DNA of 58,024 nucleotides. Origin: Microbacterium sp. T32. Its GTDB lineage: Bacteria; Actinomycetota; Actinomycetes; Actinomycetales; Microbacteriaceae. The position numbers and the translations under genes are program-made. Positions 32,937 to 41,375 of this stretch are shown here, piece after piece. Numbering within the stretch: the stretch's first letter is position 1; each line of letters begins with the position of its first letter. Below the pieces are notes generated by a model. That model saw only the letters and a program-made list of their open reading frames with translations. It made no database searches and was not told the origin of the DNA. The DNA is taken from assembly GCF_001619615.1 (NCBI RefSeq), contig NZ_LQQP01000022.1, positions 1 through 58,024 of the forward strand, read 5' to 3'.

Positions 32937-34070
32937 ATGCCGCCCCGCACCCCCGCCGCCCCCGTGACCCTGGATGCCGTCGAGCTGCGGGTCCTGCACC
33001 TGCCGCTCGTGTCGCCGTTCACGACGTCTTTCGGCACCGAGACGGTGCGCGAGGTCATCGTCGTCCGCGCCGAGACGTCGGACGGCGTCGCGTGGGGCGA
33101 GGTCGTCACGCAGGCGGAGCCGTTCTACTCCAGCGAATACACGCAGGGAGCGTGGGACGTCCTCATCCGCTTCCTCGCGCCCGCCCTGCTCCAGCGCCGC
33201 ACGTTCGCTCCCGAGGAGGTCACCGGCATCCTGGCCCCGGTCGTCGGGCATCGCATGGCCAAGGCCGGACTCGAGCTCGCCGTGATCGACGCCGCGCTGC
33301 GCGCCGAGGGCCGCAGCTTCGGGCAGTACCTCGGCGCCGAGAAGGACCGCGTGCCCTCCGGCGTCTCGGTCGGGATCCAACGCGACCCCGCCGCGCTCGT
33401 CGACACCGTCGGCGGCTACCTCGACGAGGGCTACGTCCGCATCAAGATCAAGATCAAACCCGGACGCGACATCGACGACACCGCCGCCGTGCGGGCGGCG
33501 TTCGGCGGCATCCCTCTGCAAGTGGATGCCAACTCCGCCTACACCCTCGCGGATGCCGACACGCTCCAGGAGCTCGACGCCTTCGACCTGCTCCTCATCG
33601 AGCAGCCGCTGCAGGAGGACGACCTCGTCGACCACGCGACCCTCGCCCGGCGCCTGACCACGCCGGTCTGCCTGGACGAGTCGATCGTGTCGGACAAGGC
33701 CGCGGCGGACGCCCTGCAGCTCGGTGCCGCGGCGATCATCAACATCAAGGCCGGCCGTGTCGGCGGGTACCTCGAGGCGCTCGCGATCCACGACCGGTGC
33801 CGGGCCGCCGGTATCCCCGTGTGGTGCGGCGGAATGCTCGAGACGGGCATCGGGCGGGCCGCCAACGCGGCGCTCGCGGCGCTCCCCGGGTTCCTGCTGC
33901 CCGGCGACATCTCGGCATCCGCCCGCTTCTACGACCGCGACATCGTGACGGCGCCCGCGGTCCTGGAGGACGGACACGTGCGCGTCCCGACGGGGCCCGG
34001 GCTCGGCGTCGAGATCGACGAAGCCGCGCTCGACGCGTTCACGGTGCACCGCGAGCGCATCACGCGATGA
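32937..34070 (+). CDS. Enolase-superfamily enzyme: o-succinylbenzoate synthase / N-succinylamino-acid racemase type
   Basis: 377 aa. KxK lysines at 170-174 (RIKIKIKPG), metal ligands D197 (VDANSAY), E222 (IEQPL) and D247 (LDESI), and the second base K271 (NIKAGRVGG). This order is that of OSBS/NSAR members of the muconate-lactonising subgroup. OSBS makes o-succinylbenzoate in menaquinone synthesis; NSAR racemises N-succinyl amino acids, and many members do both. No menaquinone genes adjoin, so the role is open. Confidence 0.88.
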   Translation: MPPRTPAAPVTLDAVELRVLHLPLVSPFTTSFGTETVREVIVVRAETSDGVAWGEVVTQAEPFYSSEYTQGAWDVLIRFLAPALLQRRTFAPEEVTGILAPVVGHRMAKAGLELAVIDAALRAEGRSFGQYLGAEKDRVPSGVSVGIQRDPAALVDTVGGYLDEGYVRIKIKIKPGRDIDDTAAVRAAFGGIPLQVDANSAYTLADADTLQELDAFDLLLIEQPLQEDDLVDHATLARRLTTPVCLDESIVSDKAAADALQLGAAAIINIKAGRVGGYLEALAIHDRCRAAGIPVWCGGMLETGIGRAANAALAALPGFLLPGDISASARFYDRDIVTAPAVLEDGHVRVPTGPGLGVEIDEAALDAFTVHRERITR

Positions 34071-34087
34071 GTTCCGGCGTCGCTCGA

Positions 34088-34093
34088 TAAACT
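34088..34093 (+). promoter_or_regulatory. -10 element (TAAACT) of glyS
   Basis: TAAACT ahead of glyS; would give a 5' UTR of about 48 nt, with TTGGAG near the GTG as ribosome site. One of the few leadered promoters seen here. Confidence 0.5.
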
Positions 34094-34147
34094 GGATGCC
34101 GCGCACTCGCGCTCGCACCCACAGCTTTCCCGACCATTGGAGCCACC

Positions 34148-35536
34148 GTGGCCGAACAGTCCCGCCTCGACAAGGTCATCTCGCTCGCCCGCCACCGCGG
34201 GTTCGTGTTCCAGGCCGGTGAGATCTACGGCGGTTCGCGTTCGGCGTGGGACTACGGCCCCCTCGGCACCGAGCTGAAGGAGAACATCCGGCGCCAGTGG
34301 TGGCAGACGTTCGTGCGCGGCCGTGGCGACATGGTGGGCCTGGACTCCAGCATCATCCTGCCCAAGCGCGTGTGGGAGGCGTCCGGTCACGTCGCGACGT
34401 TCACCGACCCGCTGGTGGAGTGCCTGCACTGCCACAAGCGCTTCCGCGCCGACAACCTCATCGAGGACTTCGAGGCCCGCAAGGGTCGCAAGGCCGAGAA
34501 CGGCCTCGCCGACATCCCGTGCCCCAACTGCGGCACCAAGGGCCAGTACACCGAGCCCAAGGCGTTCTCCGGCCTGGTGAAGACGTACCTCGGTGTGGTC
34601 GACGACGAGTCGGGCCTGTACTTCCTGCGCCCCGAGACCGCACAGGGCATCTTCGTGAACTTCTCCAACGTGCTGACGGCATCCCGTCGCAAGCCTCCGT
34701 TCGGCGTCGGTCAGGTCGGCAAGGCGTTCCGCAACGAGATCACCCCCGGAAACTTCATCTTCCGCACGCGCGAGTTCGAGCAGATGGAGATCGAATACTT
34801 CACGCCTCCGGCCGAGGCGCAGGAATGGTTCGAACACTGGGTCGAGGCGTGCTGGAACTGGTTCGTCGACCTGGGCATCGACCCCGAGAACATGAAGCGG
34901 TTCGATGTGCCCGAGGAGGACCGCGCGCACTACTCCGCCGGCACGATCGACGTCGAGTACCGCTTCGGCTTCCCGGGCAAGGAGTGGGGCGAGCTCATGG
35001 GCGTCGCCAACCGCACCGATTACGACCTGAAGAGCCACTCGGATGCCTCCGGCTCGAGCCTCACGTACTTCGACCAGGCCTCGGGTGAGAAGTACACCCC
35101 GTACGTCATCGAGCCGTCGTTCGGTCTGACGCGCGCGATGATGGCGTTCCTCGTCGACGCGTATCGGGAGGAAGAGGTGCCCAACGCGAAGGGCGGCTCC
35201 GACACCCGCACGGTGCTGAAGCTCGACCCGCGCCTCGCGCCCGTGAAGGCCGCCGTCCTCCCGCTGTCGCGCAACGAGCGTCTGTCGCCGCTCGCCCGAG
35301 AGGTCGCGGACACGCTGCGCTCTGCCGGCTGGAACGTCGACTTCGACGACGCCGGCGCGATCGGCCGCCGCTACCGCCGCCAGGACGAGATCGGCACGCC
35401 CTACTGCGTGACGATCGACTTCGATTCGCTCGACGACAACGCCGTGACCGTCCGCGACCGCGACACGATGGGCCAGGAGCGCATCCCCCTCGACGGCCTG
35501 CACGCCTACCTCGCCGAGCGCCTGCGCGGCGCCTGA
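34148..35536 (+). CDS. glyS: Glycyl-tRNA synthetase (alpha2 type)
   Basis: 462 aa, homodimeric class II enzyme charging tRNA-Gly. Motif 1 region is near [19 protein letters not shown]; motif 2 [25 protein letters not shown]; motif 3 [15 protein letters not shown] four-Cys zinc-like insertion (CLHCHKRF ... CPNCGTKG) lies at about residues 92-132. The C-terminal anticodon-binding domain ([18 protein letters not shown] onward) is complete. Essential housekeeping gene. Confidence 0.97.
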   Translation: MAEQSRLDKVISLARHRGFVFQAGEIYGGSRSAWDYGPLGTELKENIRRQWWQTFVRGRGDMVGLDSSIILPKRVWEASGHVATFTDPLVECLHCHKRFRADNLIEDFEARKGRKAENGLADIPCPNCGTKGQYTEPKAFSGLVKTYLGVVDDESGLYFLRPETAQGIFVNFSNVLTASRRKPPFGVGQVGKAFRNEITPGNFIFRTREFEQMEIEYFTPPAEAQEWFEHWVEACWNWFVDLGIDPENMKRFDVPEEDRAHYSAGTIDVEYRFGFPGKEWGELMGVANRTDYDLKSHSDASGSSLTYFDQASGEKYTPYVIEPSFGLTRAMMAFLVDAYREEEVPNAKGGSDTRTVLKLDPRLAPVKAAVLPLSRNERLSPLAREVADTLRSAGWNVDFDDAGAIGRRYRRQDEIGTPYCVTIDFDSLDDNAVTVRDRDTMGQERIPLDGLHAYLAERLRGA

Positions 35537-35570
35537 GCAGCTCACGTCGATCGGAGCGAACCAGGCGACG

Positions 35571-35657
35571 GTGCTGGTCCCCGTCTCCCTGCTCCCGCTT
35601 CCCCTCCTGGCGTTCCTCGTCGTCGTGCTCATCTACCGCTGGTCTTCACCGCGCTGA
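35571..35657 (+). CDS. Possible 28-aa membrane peptide
   Basis: GTG-initiated frame 34 nt after glyS encoding a single hydrophobic helix (LVPVSLLPLPLLAFLVVVLI) and a basic tail (YRWSSPR). The ribosome-site evidence is weak (AGG 6 nt upstream; GGAG too far). It may be a genuine small membrane protein or a chance frame. Confidence 0.25.
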   Translation: MLVPVSLLPLPLLAFLVVVLIYRWSSPR

Positions 35658-35694
35658 GCACGGATCCTCACGGCCGCGGCCGGACTCGGAAGCG

Positions 35695-36045
35695 TCAGCC
35701 GCGTCCGTCGGGCGCGAGGTCGTGGGCAGTGCCACCCGAGACCGCGGCGAGGGCAGCGATCACGCGCGCGGCGCGATGCTCGGCCTCCCACGGTGCGACG
35801 ACATCGATCCACCACCGCTCTGTGTCCGCCGCGTCGTCCTCGCGGAGGAGGCGTCGCACCTCGGCCGGTCGGGCGGGGACCGGGTGCACGATCGTCAGCA
35901 CGGTGGCATCCCCGTCGACGAGGACGATCTGCATCCCGCCCGCGTCCATGCGGTAGGTGAGCGCCGGTTCGGCAGCGGCGACGGCGTGGGCCACCTCGCG
36001 CAGGCCGATCACCCGCGGGGTGAGGAGGACGTACTCGTGAGGCAT
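35695..36045 (-). CDS. Hypothetical protein in the secretion-effector locus
   Basis: 116 aa, soluble, no recognised family. Begins MPHEYVLLTPRVIGLREVAHAV, with a beta strand MQIVLVDGDATVLTIVHPV. ATGA overlap with the DUF6177-like gene upstream on the same strand couples the two. Divergent from the WXG-partner/toxin operon, and probably a chaperone or accessory protein of that system, judging only from context. Confidence 0.75.
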   Translation of the reverse strand: MPHEYVLLTPRVIGLREVAHAVAAAEPALTYRMDAGGMQIVLVDGDATVLTIVHPVPARPAEVRRLLREDDAADTERWWIDVVAPWEAEHRAARVIAALAAVSGGTAHDLAPDGRG

Positions 36046-37133
36046 CAGCGGCTCCGCCACGCGTCGATGTCGAGGCGGAACCCCGTCAGTTCCGCGACGC
36101 GCTCGACCCCGAGGGTCTCGGTGATCTCGACGAGCCGGTTCCACGCGACCTCGGCCGGCTCTTCCGACCGCCGCAACGGGATCACGAGCGCGGGCGTGCG
36201 AGGGCGACCGGCGATGCGGGCACCGAATCGCCGGCCCCAGGTCACCGGGTCGAGTGCGAGGTCGCGCACAGAGGGAGCCCCGATCAACAGCGCGAGCGGT
36301 CTCGCCGTAGGGACGACGAACGCCGAGGTCGTGAGGTCGGCACGACCAGGGCGCGTAAAGAGCGCCGCCATGAGTGGCCACGGGGCGACGGCGAGTTCGT
36401 CGAGAGCCTCGACCGTGGCGTCGGCGCGCGCATCGGTAGCAGGGTCGTCCAGTCTGCCGAGCGAGACGAGTGCCTCCGTCACCTCCTCGACGCCGCGCGC
36501 CGTGCGGCGGGCGGTGAGGGTCGCGACCACAAGGCGCGAGGAATCCCCGGTCGCGATGAGGCGGGTGTCGCTCGGCATCCGGGATCTCGCGAAAGCGGTG
36601 AGGGCATCGCGGTCCCAGGCGTACTCGGCCGGTTCGTTCGGGCCCCACGTACCAGGAGCGGCCTCGGCCGAGCGCCCCAGGATTTCGAGCGCAGCGCCCA
36701 GACGGGTCGAGGCATCCGCCCGATGACGGACCGAGACCGACGCGATCAACTGCAGCGTGGTGGGCTGCTCGAGGTGGAGGGCGTCGGGGTGCGGGGCGGC
36801 GGGAGTGTCGTCGAACGCGGCGACGAGGTCCTCAAGGGGACGCCACGTGAGTCCGTCACGCAGCCCGCCGGTGGTGCGGACGACCCACGGCACGCGGGTG
36901 TCCGCGAGGGCCGCGCGCATCGGTTCGGTCAGGCGCGTGCCGTCGCCGGTGAGGAAGACCAGTGGATGCCGCGCCATCCCCGCCTGCCGAAGCAGGTCGC
37001 CACGCGTCGCCGTCAAGGGGAGCAGCGGTGCCCGGCTCTCCGAGACCGCGATCCCCCCGACGATCTCGTCGATGAGAGCATGGCTCACGATGCCCTGTGC
37101 ATCCCTCGACAGATCGACCACGTTTCCTATCAT
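36045..37133 (-). CDS. DUF6177-like protein, type VII secretion context
   Basis: 362 aa, soluble, alpha/beta. The pattern of GGLRDGLTWRPLEDLVAAF, WGPNEPAEYAWDRDALTAFAR and RPLALLIGAPSVRDLALDPVTWGRRFG recalls the DUF6177 family, usually next to ESX-type genes in actinobacteria; this is an assignment from memory. Starts only 26 bp from the divergent WXG-like gene. Function unknown; possibly effector targeting or chaperoning. Confidence 0.7.
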   Translation of the reverse strand: MIGNVVDLSRDAQGIVSHALIDEIVGGIAVSESRAPLLPLTATRGDLLRQAGMARHPLVFLTGDGTRLTEPMRAALADTRVPWVVRTTGGLRDGLTWRPLEDLVAAFDDTPAAPHPDALHLEQPTTLQLIASVSVRHRADASTRLGAALEILGRSAEAAPGTWGPNEPAEYAWDRDALTAFARSRMPSDTRLIATGDSSRLVVATLTARRTARGVEEVTEALVSLGRLDDPATDARADATVEALDELAVAPWPLMAALFTRPGRADLTTSAFVVPTARPLALLIGAPSVRDLALDPVTWGRRFGARIAGRPRTPALVIPLRRSEEPAEVAWNRLVEITETLGVERVAELTGFRLDIDAWRSR

Positions 37134-37134
37134 G
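37129..37134 (+). promoter_or_regulatory. -10 element (TATCAT) of the effector operon
   Basis: TATCAT overlaps the start codon of the divergent DUF6177-like gene and precedes GGAGGTG and ATG 37160. The short shared region means the two operons cannot be fully active at once without interference. Confidence 0.4.
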
Positions 37135-37159
37135 GTCGAGGGCGAGTCGGAGGTGGACG

Positions 37160-37519
37160 ATGACAGGATGGCGTGTGTCCCCGGAAGGGGTGCAGCAGGT
37201 ACTCACGGGAGTCGACGCAGCAGCGACATCGATCGCGACGGCTCTCACGGGCCTCTCGGACCAGCTGTCGGCGGCTGTCGCCGGCACTCGGTCAGCCGAG
37301 GTCGCTGAGGCGATGCAGGCGTTCGTCGAAGCTCAGACGGCCGATCTGACTCTCATCGAGCAGCGCATCCCGAGCGCTCGGCAGGCCGTCATCGACGCCA
37401 CCAACGCGGTCACGGCGGGAGACCTCGAGATGGCGACGACGACGGAGGCGCGCGCCGCGTCGGCCCGGACTCCGGATGCCGAGGCCACCGTGCGACACGG
37501 CGGATCGGTGCCCTACTGA
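37160..37519 (+). CDS. WXG100-like partner protein (DUF6507-like)
   Basis: 119 aa, all-helical. Begins MTGWRVSPEGVQQVLTGVDAAATSI, continues as two long amphipathic helices broken near residue 50-60, and has a disordered Thr/Ala tail, the general build of ESAT-6/WXG100 proteins. DUF6507 is assigned from memory. GGAGGTG stands 4 nt before the ATG. The toxin gene begins at the last base of this stop codon, so the two are coupled; it likely pairs with the toxin N-terminus for type VII export. Confidence 0.8.
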   Translation: MTGWRVSPEGVQQVLTGVDAAATSIATALTGLSDQLSAAVAGTRSAEVAEAMQAFVEAQTADLTLIEQRIPSARQAVIDATNAVTAGDLEMATTTEARAASARTPDAEATVRHGGSVPY

Positions 37520-39795
37520 TGTCGCACGGTCTGATCGACCCGTCGAAGCTGCCGGGCCTCGACCTCGACCTCGCCGGGGTGACGCAGGCGGCCACGGAGA
37601 TTTCTTCCCGTGCCGGCTCGATCCGTCAGGCGGGGACCGATGCGGCCTCCTCCTGGTCGGCCCTCCCCTCGGCGTACGAGTCGACCGGTGCCGAATCGGT
37701 CTACGTCGCGATGAATCCCGTGCGCGACGCCTCCGACCGCGTCGGCGGCGACCTGGCCTCGGTCGCCAGCGCCCTCAGCACCTGGGCGACGACCGTTCAA
37801 CCGATCCTCTCGCGCGTGGCCGACCTGCGCACGGATGCCGAGGCGTTCGTCGTCGAAGCGAACACCTTCCAGCCGCGCGTCACCACGACGGGCAACCTCG
37901 CCGTGACGTTCCTGCCGGTCCAGGTGGACAACTGGTGGGAAGACCCCGAGATGGTCCAGCGGAACGCGGACCTCGTCGACCAGGGGTACCTCCTCGGCGA
38001 GCAGCTGCGCGTTGCGAACGAAGACCTCGCGAACGCGATCCGCCGCGCAGCGGGACTGTCCACCACCACGGTCGCCGGCGCCGCGACGACAGCCCCCGAC
38101 AACCTCCAGACCGACTGGGGCAGTGCGTCGCCGCGCGAGGAGTCGTGCGCCGAGAAGACGATCGGCTTCCCGATGCACCTCACCGGTGGAGTGCTCACCG
38201 GTGCGTGGGACATGGTCGGCGGCCTCGGGATGCTGATCTACGGTTACGACTTCAAGAGCTGGCCGCCGCCCGCCTGGGCCGTGGCGGGGGAGCTGATGGC
38301 GGGCGACCTCCAGGGCGCGATGGACCGTGGCGGTGCGTGGCTTTCGGGTTGGGGACAGTCATGGGTCGGTCTCGGCCATCTCGTGACGGGTCTCTCGATG
38401 GGCTTCCTCGCGCCGGTGAAGTCGGAGATCGTGGCTCCCGCGCAGATCGCGGACCTGAAGTCGAAGGGTGTCGACACCGGTTTCCTCGAGTGGGAGCAGC
38501 AGTGGACGCGTGACTCGTACCGGTCGTACATCGATCTTCTCGGGAGCTTCGTGGGGTACCACGCGCCGGAGGAGTGGTGGAACGCTTCGCCCGACCAGTG
38601 GGGTGAAGGGTGGTCCGACTGGGGCAAGGACCCTGGCGGTACGGCGGGGACCTCGGTCTTCAACGTCGCGACGATCTTCCTTCCCGCCAAAGGTGGCGGC
38701 GCACTCCTCGACGGAGTGCGGGTCGGGCACGGGGCGGAGGGCCTCGCGGACGACCTCGGTCGCGCGCGGGCCGGCGATCGTGACCTCGGCGGGACGCCCC
38801 TTCGGCCCGGCGGTCTCGCCGACGACGTAGCAAAGGCGGGGCGCGTGCAGGACGACCTCGCGAAGACGCTCGGTCGTAGCCCGCTGAACGACGGAGGCTC
38901 GCTCCTAGACGACATCCGCGGTGGCGATCGTCTTGCGCGCCCCGATGCTGACCTTCCGCGTGTGCATGCGGATGAGCCCGACGTTCCGCCGTCGCGCATC
39001 GCCGATCCTGACTCGTTGACTGCGCACCATGTCGGCGGGGACGCCCCGGGCGGTCATGCCGGAGAGACCGCGCCGACCGGTCCCGGCAACGAACGCCACC
39101 TCACCGATCCCCAGCCGCACGTCCCGCCCCACACGAATCTCTACGCGCCTCCGCCGCACGCCGGGCCCGACGCTCCGCGCCTTCCGGACCTGTCGGCGAT
39201 CGACAGCGAGTTCCGGATGCCGAACGGTGCCGTTGATCCGTTGCGGCTCGGCGAGTGGGCGCGGAAGGTGTCGGAGGCCTATCCTCGCCTGACGCCTTCG
39301 GAGATCAAGGGCATCTATGACTACACCACGGTACCGGGGGTCCACGCGATGAACCCCTATCTCCGCGACCCGAGTCATCCGTCGCCGTTCGACGTGGGCT
39401 CCGTCGAAACGAGGATCGAGAACGCGACCTCCGGCCTGTCGAAGCTGCCCGCGGAGCCGGGACGGACGTATCGCGGCGTAACGCTGGATCAGAACTTCCT
39501 CGATACCTTCCAGATCGGACGGAAGTGGCACGACGACACCTTCATGAGTTCGTCGAAGACCCCGGGAGTCGCGGAAGATTTCAGCCAGCAAGCCCTCGAA
39601 CCCGGCAAAGCGCCGGGAGTGATCACCATCGACGGCCTAACCGGCAGCGACGTGATGCCGATCTCGCGATATCAGCACGAGTCCGAGATCCTCTTCCAGC
39701 GCGGCACTGAATTCGATGTCGTGTCCAAGTTTCAAGATGTGGAGGGGATCTGGCGAATACATCTACGTGAGATCCCGGGTCCGGGAGCAAAATGA
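37519..39795 (+). CDS. Polymorphic toxin: WXG/LXG-like N-terminus with C-terminal ADP-ribosyltransferase domain
   Basis: 758 aa. Helical export domain at 1-170 (GVTQAATEISSRAG, SALSTWATTVQP), Gly/Trp-rich hydrophobic pre-toxin region at 210-400, and Pro/His/Asp-rich linker at 480-570. The C-terminal ~190 residues carry an R-S-E type ADP-ribosyltransferase: R652 in TYRGVTL, S677-S679 in FMSSSKTPGVAEDF, and E721-x-E723 in HESEILFQRGTEFDVVSKF. Such domains transfer ADP-ribose from NAD+ to proteins or nucleic acids. Probably delivered to rival cells; the next genes are immunity candidates. Target unknown. Confidence 0.85.
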   Translation: MSHGLIDPSKLPGLDLDLAGVTQAATEISSRAGSIRQAGTDAASSWSALPSAYESTGAESVYVAMNPVRDASDRVGGDLASVASALSTWATTVQPILSRVADLRTDAEAFVVEANTFQPRVTTTGNLAVTFLPVQVDNWWEDPEMVQRNADLVDQGYLLGEQLRVANEDLANAIRRAAGLSTTTVAGAATTAPDNLQTDWGSASPREESCAEKTIGFPMHLTGGVLTGAWDMVGGLGMLIYGYDFKSWPPPAWAVAGELMAGDLQGAMDRGGAWLSGWGQSWVGLGHLVTGLSMGFLAPVKSEIVAPAQIADLKSKGVDTGFLEWEQQWTRDSYRSYIDLLGSFVGYHAPEEWWNASPDQWGEGWSDWGKDPGGTAGTSVFNVATIFLPAKGGGALLDGVRVGHGAEGLADDLGRARAGDRDLGGTPLRPGGLADDVAKAGRVQDDLAKTLGRSPLNDGGSLLDDIRGGDRLARPDADLPRVHADEPDVPPSRIADPDSLTAHHVGGDAPGGHAGETAPTGPGNERHLTDPQPHVPPHTNLYAPPPHAGPDAPRLPDLSAIDSEFRMPNGAVDPLRLGEWARKVSEAYPRLTPSEIKGIYDYTTVPGVHAMNPYLRDPSHPSPFDVGSVETRIENATSGLSKLPAEPGRTYRGVTLDQNFLDTFQIGRKWHDDTFMSSSKTPGVAEDFSQQALEPGKAPGVITIDGLTGSDVMPISRYQHESEILFQRGTEFDVVSKFQDVEGIWRIHLREIPGPGAK

Positions 39796-40379
39796 ACTCT
39801 TCGCAACATGTCGACGACGTTGCAATCGCCCTGTATGACTCGATGAGTTCCGAACTATTGGCGAGTTACGGGGGCGGCGTGAGTATTGCGAAGTTCCTGG
39901 GAAAGTCCGATGACGACGAGGCGCGGCGGTCGTGGTCGACCCGAATCTCGCGGGAGCTCGCCGAACTGCCGCCTGATGCGCTGAAGAGCCTCGCCGTCTC
40001 TCCGGACCCCGCGACGGTGAGCGTGTCGGAGGAGGTGGCGGCGCGGTTCGAGTTGGGCAAGGTGACAGTGACGATCCTCGGGGACGCCGTCTGGAGAGCG
40101 GCTTTGCGTCCGGGTTTCGGTGCCGCGATCATCGCCGGTCTCGGCTGGAGCCGGTGGGCGGGGCGGTGGATCGACGCCCTCCGCAGTCGAGGCGCGGAGC
40201 CGGGGCCGATCGTACGCGGACCCGACGATGAGGATTTTCCGTGGGTGGCTCAACGGCCCGGCCAGCCCGGGCCGTGGACCCGGGCGCATTCGGAGTTGGG
40301 CGCTGCGGTGATCGCTGATGCCGAGTCGCTCGGGACCCCGCGCCTGCGGGAAGTGTATGAGGAGTTGAACCGTGACTGA
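39792..40379 (+). CDS. Hypothetical protein, candidate immunity protein to the ART toxin
   Basis: 195 aa, soluble, acidic, no recognised family. ATGA overlap with the toxin gene makes it the first candidate for the cognate immunity protein. N-terminal MNSSQHVDDVAIALYDSMSS; C-terminal Trp/Arg-rich helix (GLGWSRWAGRWIDALRSRG) and a REVYEELNRD end. The first ~120 bp are less GC-rich than the surroundings, as is the toxin 3' end, consistent with exchange of toxin tip plus immunity cassettes. Confidence 0.75.
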   Translation: MNSSQHVDDVAIALYDSMSSELLASYGGGVSIAKFLGKSDDDEARRSWSTRISRELAELPPDALKSLAVSPDPATVSVSEEVAARFELGKVTVTILGDAVWRAALRPGFGAAIIAGLGWSRWAGRWIDALRSRGAEPGPIVRGPDDEDFPWVAQRPGQPGPWTRAHSELGAAVIADAESLGTPRLREVYEELNRD

Positions 40380-40818
40380 TGGTCCCGGGCGTCTGGAAGA
40401 CGCCCTCGCGAGATTGCCGATCTTCCGCGGTGTGGTGTGGAGGGGGGCGGGCTTCGAGCTGACGACGCCGTTCACCCTGCAGGCGCCTCTTCCGACGTCC
40501 CAGGATGCGCGGGTGGCGTCCGAGAACTTCCGCGCGCCCTCCCTTCACGCGATCGTCTCGGTTTCAGGACGCGAGATCGGGCCTCTCTCGCGTCACCCCG
40601 CGGAAGCCGAGGTCGCCCTCCTTCCAGGGACCACGCTCACCCCGGCCACCGGAGTGCATCTCGTCGAGGGGTTCCCTGTGCAAGTCGTGAGGGAGGTATC
40701 CCCGAGTGGGGAGATCGCTCCCATGGTTTCGGACGAAGACCTGGCACTCATACTCGCGGCGGCTCGCGCTGCACCCCCGGTAGACATCACGAGCCCGGGC
40801 CGCTTCTTCGTCGAGTGA
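40372..40818 (+). CDS. Free-standing ADP-ribosyltransferase-like domain protein
   Basis: 148 aa. Shows the same R-S-E order as the toxin tip: R24 in VVWRGAGF, T42-S43 in LPTSQDARVASENF (in place of STS), and E78-x-E80 in AEAEVALLPGTTLTP, followed by FPVQVVREVS. It has no export domain or signal peptide, and the GTG start overlaps the preceding gene by 8 nt. It could be an intracellular ART, a toxin tip left by module exchange, or a catalytically altered antagonist of the toxin. The fold assignment rests on motif spacing only. Confidence 0.6.
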   Translation: MTDGPGRLEDALARLPIFRGVVWRGAGFELTTPFTLQAPLPTSQDARVASENFRAPSLHAIVSVSGREIGPLSRHPAEAEVALLPGTTLTPATGVHLVEGFPVQVVREVSPSGEIAPMVSDEDLALILAAARAAPPVDITSPGRFFVE

Positions 40819-40820
40819 GC

Positions 40821-41201
40821 ATGCACATGCACGAGCACCGACTCGACACCCCAGCGCTCGACCTGGCGAAGGAGGTCGCTTCGTCGCTGAGGCGATACTT
40901 CGGCGACCGCGTGACCGCGCTGGCGATCAGCAACGTGATCGACGACCGCAATCACGTGGAGTTCTCGGTACTCTTCGAGGCCTACAGCTTCTTCCCCGTC
41001 ATCTTCAACTACGACCGCGGGTTCTTCGGATTCGGCATCGTGTACGGGGACCGAGCCGTTGGGGTCGAACCACTCGGTGGTCACTGGGCCTCCTTCGGCG
41101 AATTCGGACGGGTGCTGGAGCAACTGGACGAGGAGCTCCGGCTGCGAATCCCCGACAAGTACCTGGATGCCAAGGGGTGGGTGGGCCGTTCCGGGCACTA
41201 A
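40821..41201 (+). CDS. Hypothetical protein, second immunity candidate
   Basis: 126 aa, soluble, no family recognised. Aromatic-rich centre (FSVLFEAYSFFPVIFNYDRGFFGFGIVYGD) and acidic helix (VLEQLDEELRLRIP). Begins 2 nt after the ART-like gene; last gene of the effector operon. Size, acidity and position suit an immunity protein for the free-standing ART or for the main toxin. Confidence 0.7.
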   Translation: MHMHEHRLDTPALDLAKEVASSLRRYFGDRVTALAISNVIDDRNHVEFSVLFEAYSFFPVIFNYDRGFFGFGIVYGDRAVGVEPLGGHWASFGEFGRVLEQLDEELRLRIPDKYLDAKGWVGRSGH

Positions 41202-41207
41202 CGCCCG

Positions 41208-41274
41208 CGAGACTGCATCCGCCTGACATCTCCATTGCATCCTGCAGTTGTTTCGTCACCGGCATGCAGTCTCG
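41208..41274. repeat. 67-bp palindromic repeat, copy 2
   Basis: Same element as at 20896-20962: arms CGAGACTGCATCCGCCTGAC and GTCACCGGCATGCAGTCTCG, total length again 67 bp. Starts 7 bp after the end of the effector operon and probably terminates it. Confidence 0.75.
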
Positions 41275-41375
41275 GCGAATCGCCCCTCGCCCCCGCCCCG
41301 ACGGTGGCAGCGCCGTGACAGCACCACCGCCGCCGTGACAGCGGCGCGACAGGGCGCCCGGCGCATCCTGTCGTC

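Noticed and set aside
34148..35536. Frameshift or insertion in glyS
   Set aside because: All class II motifs and both domains are in one continuous frame of normal length.
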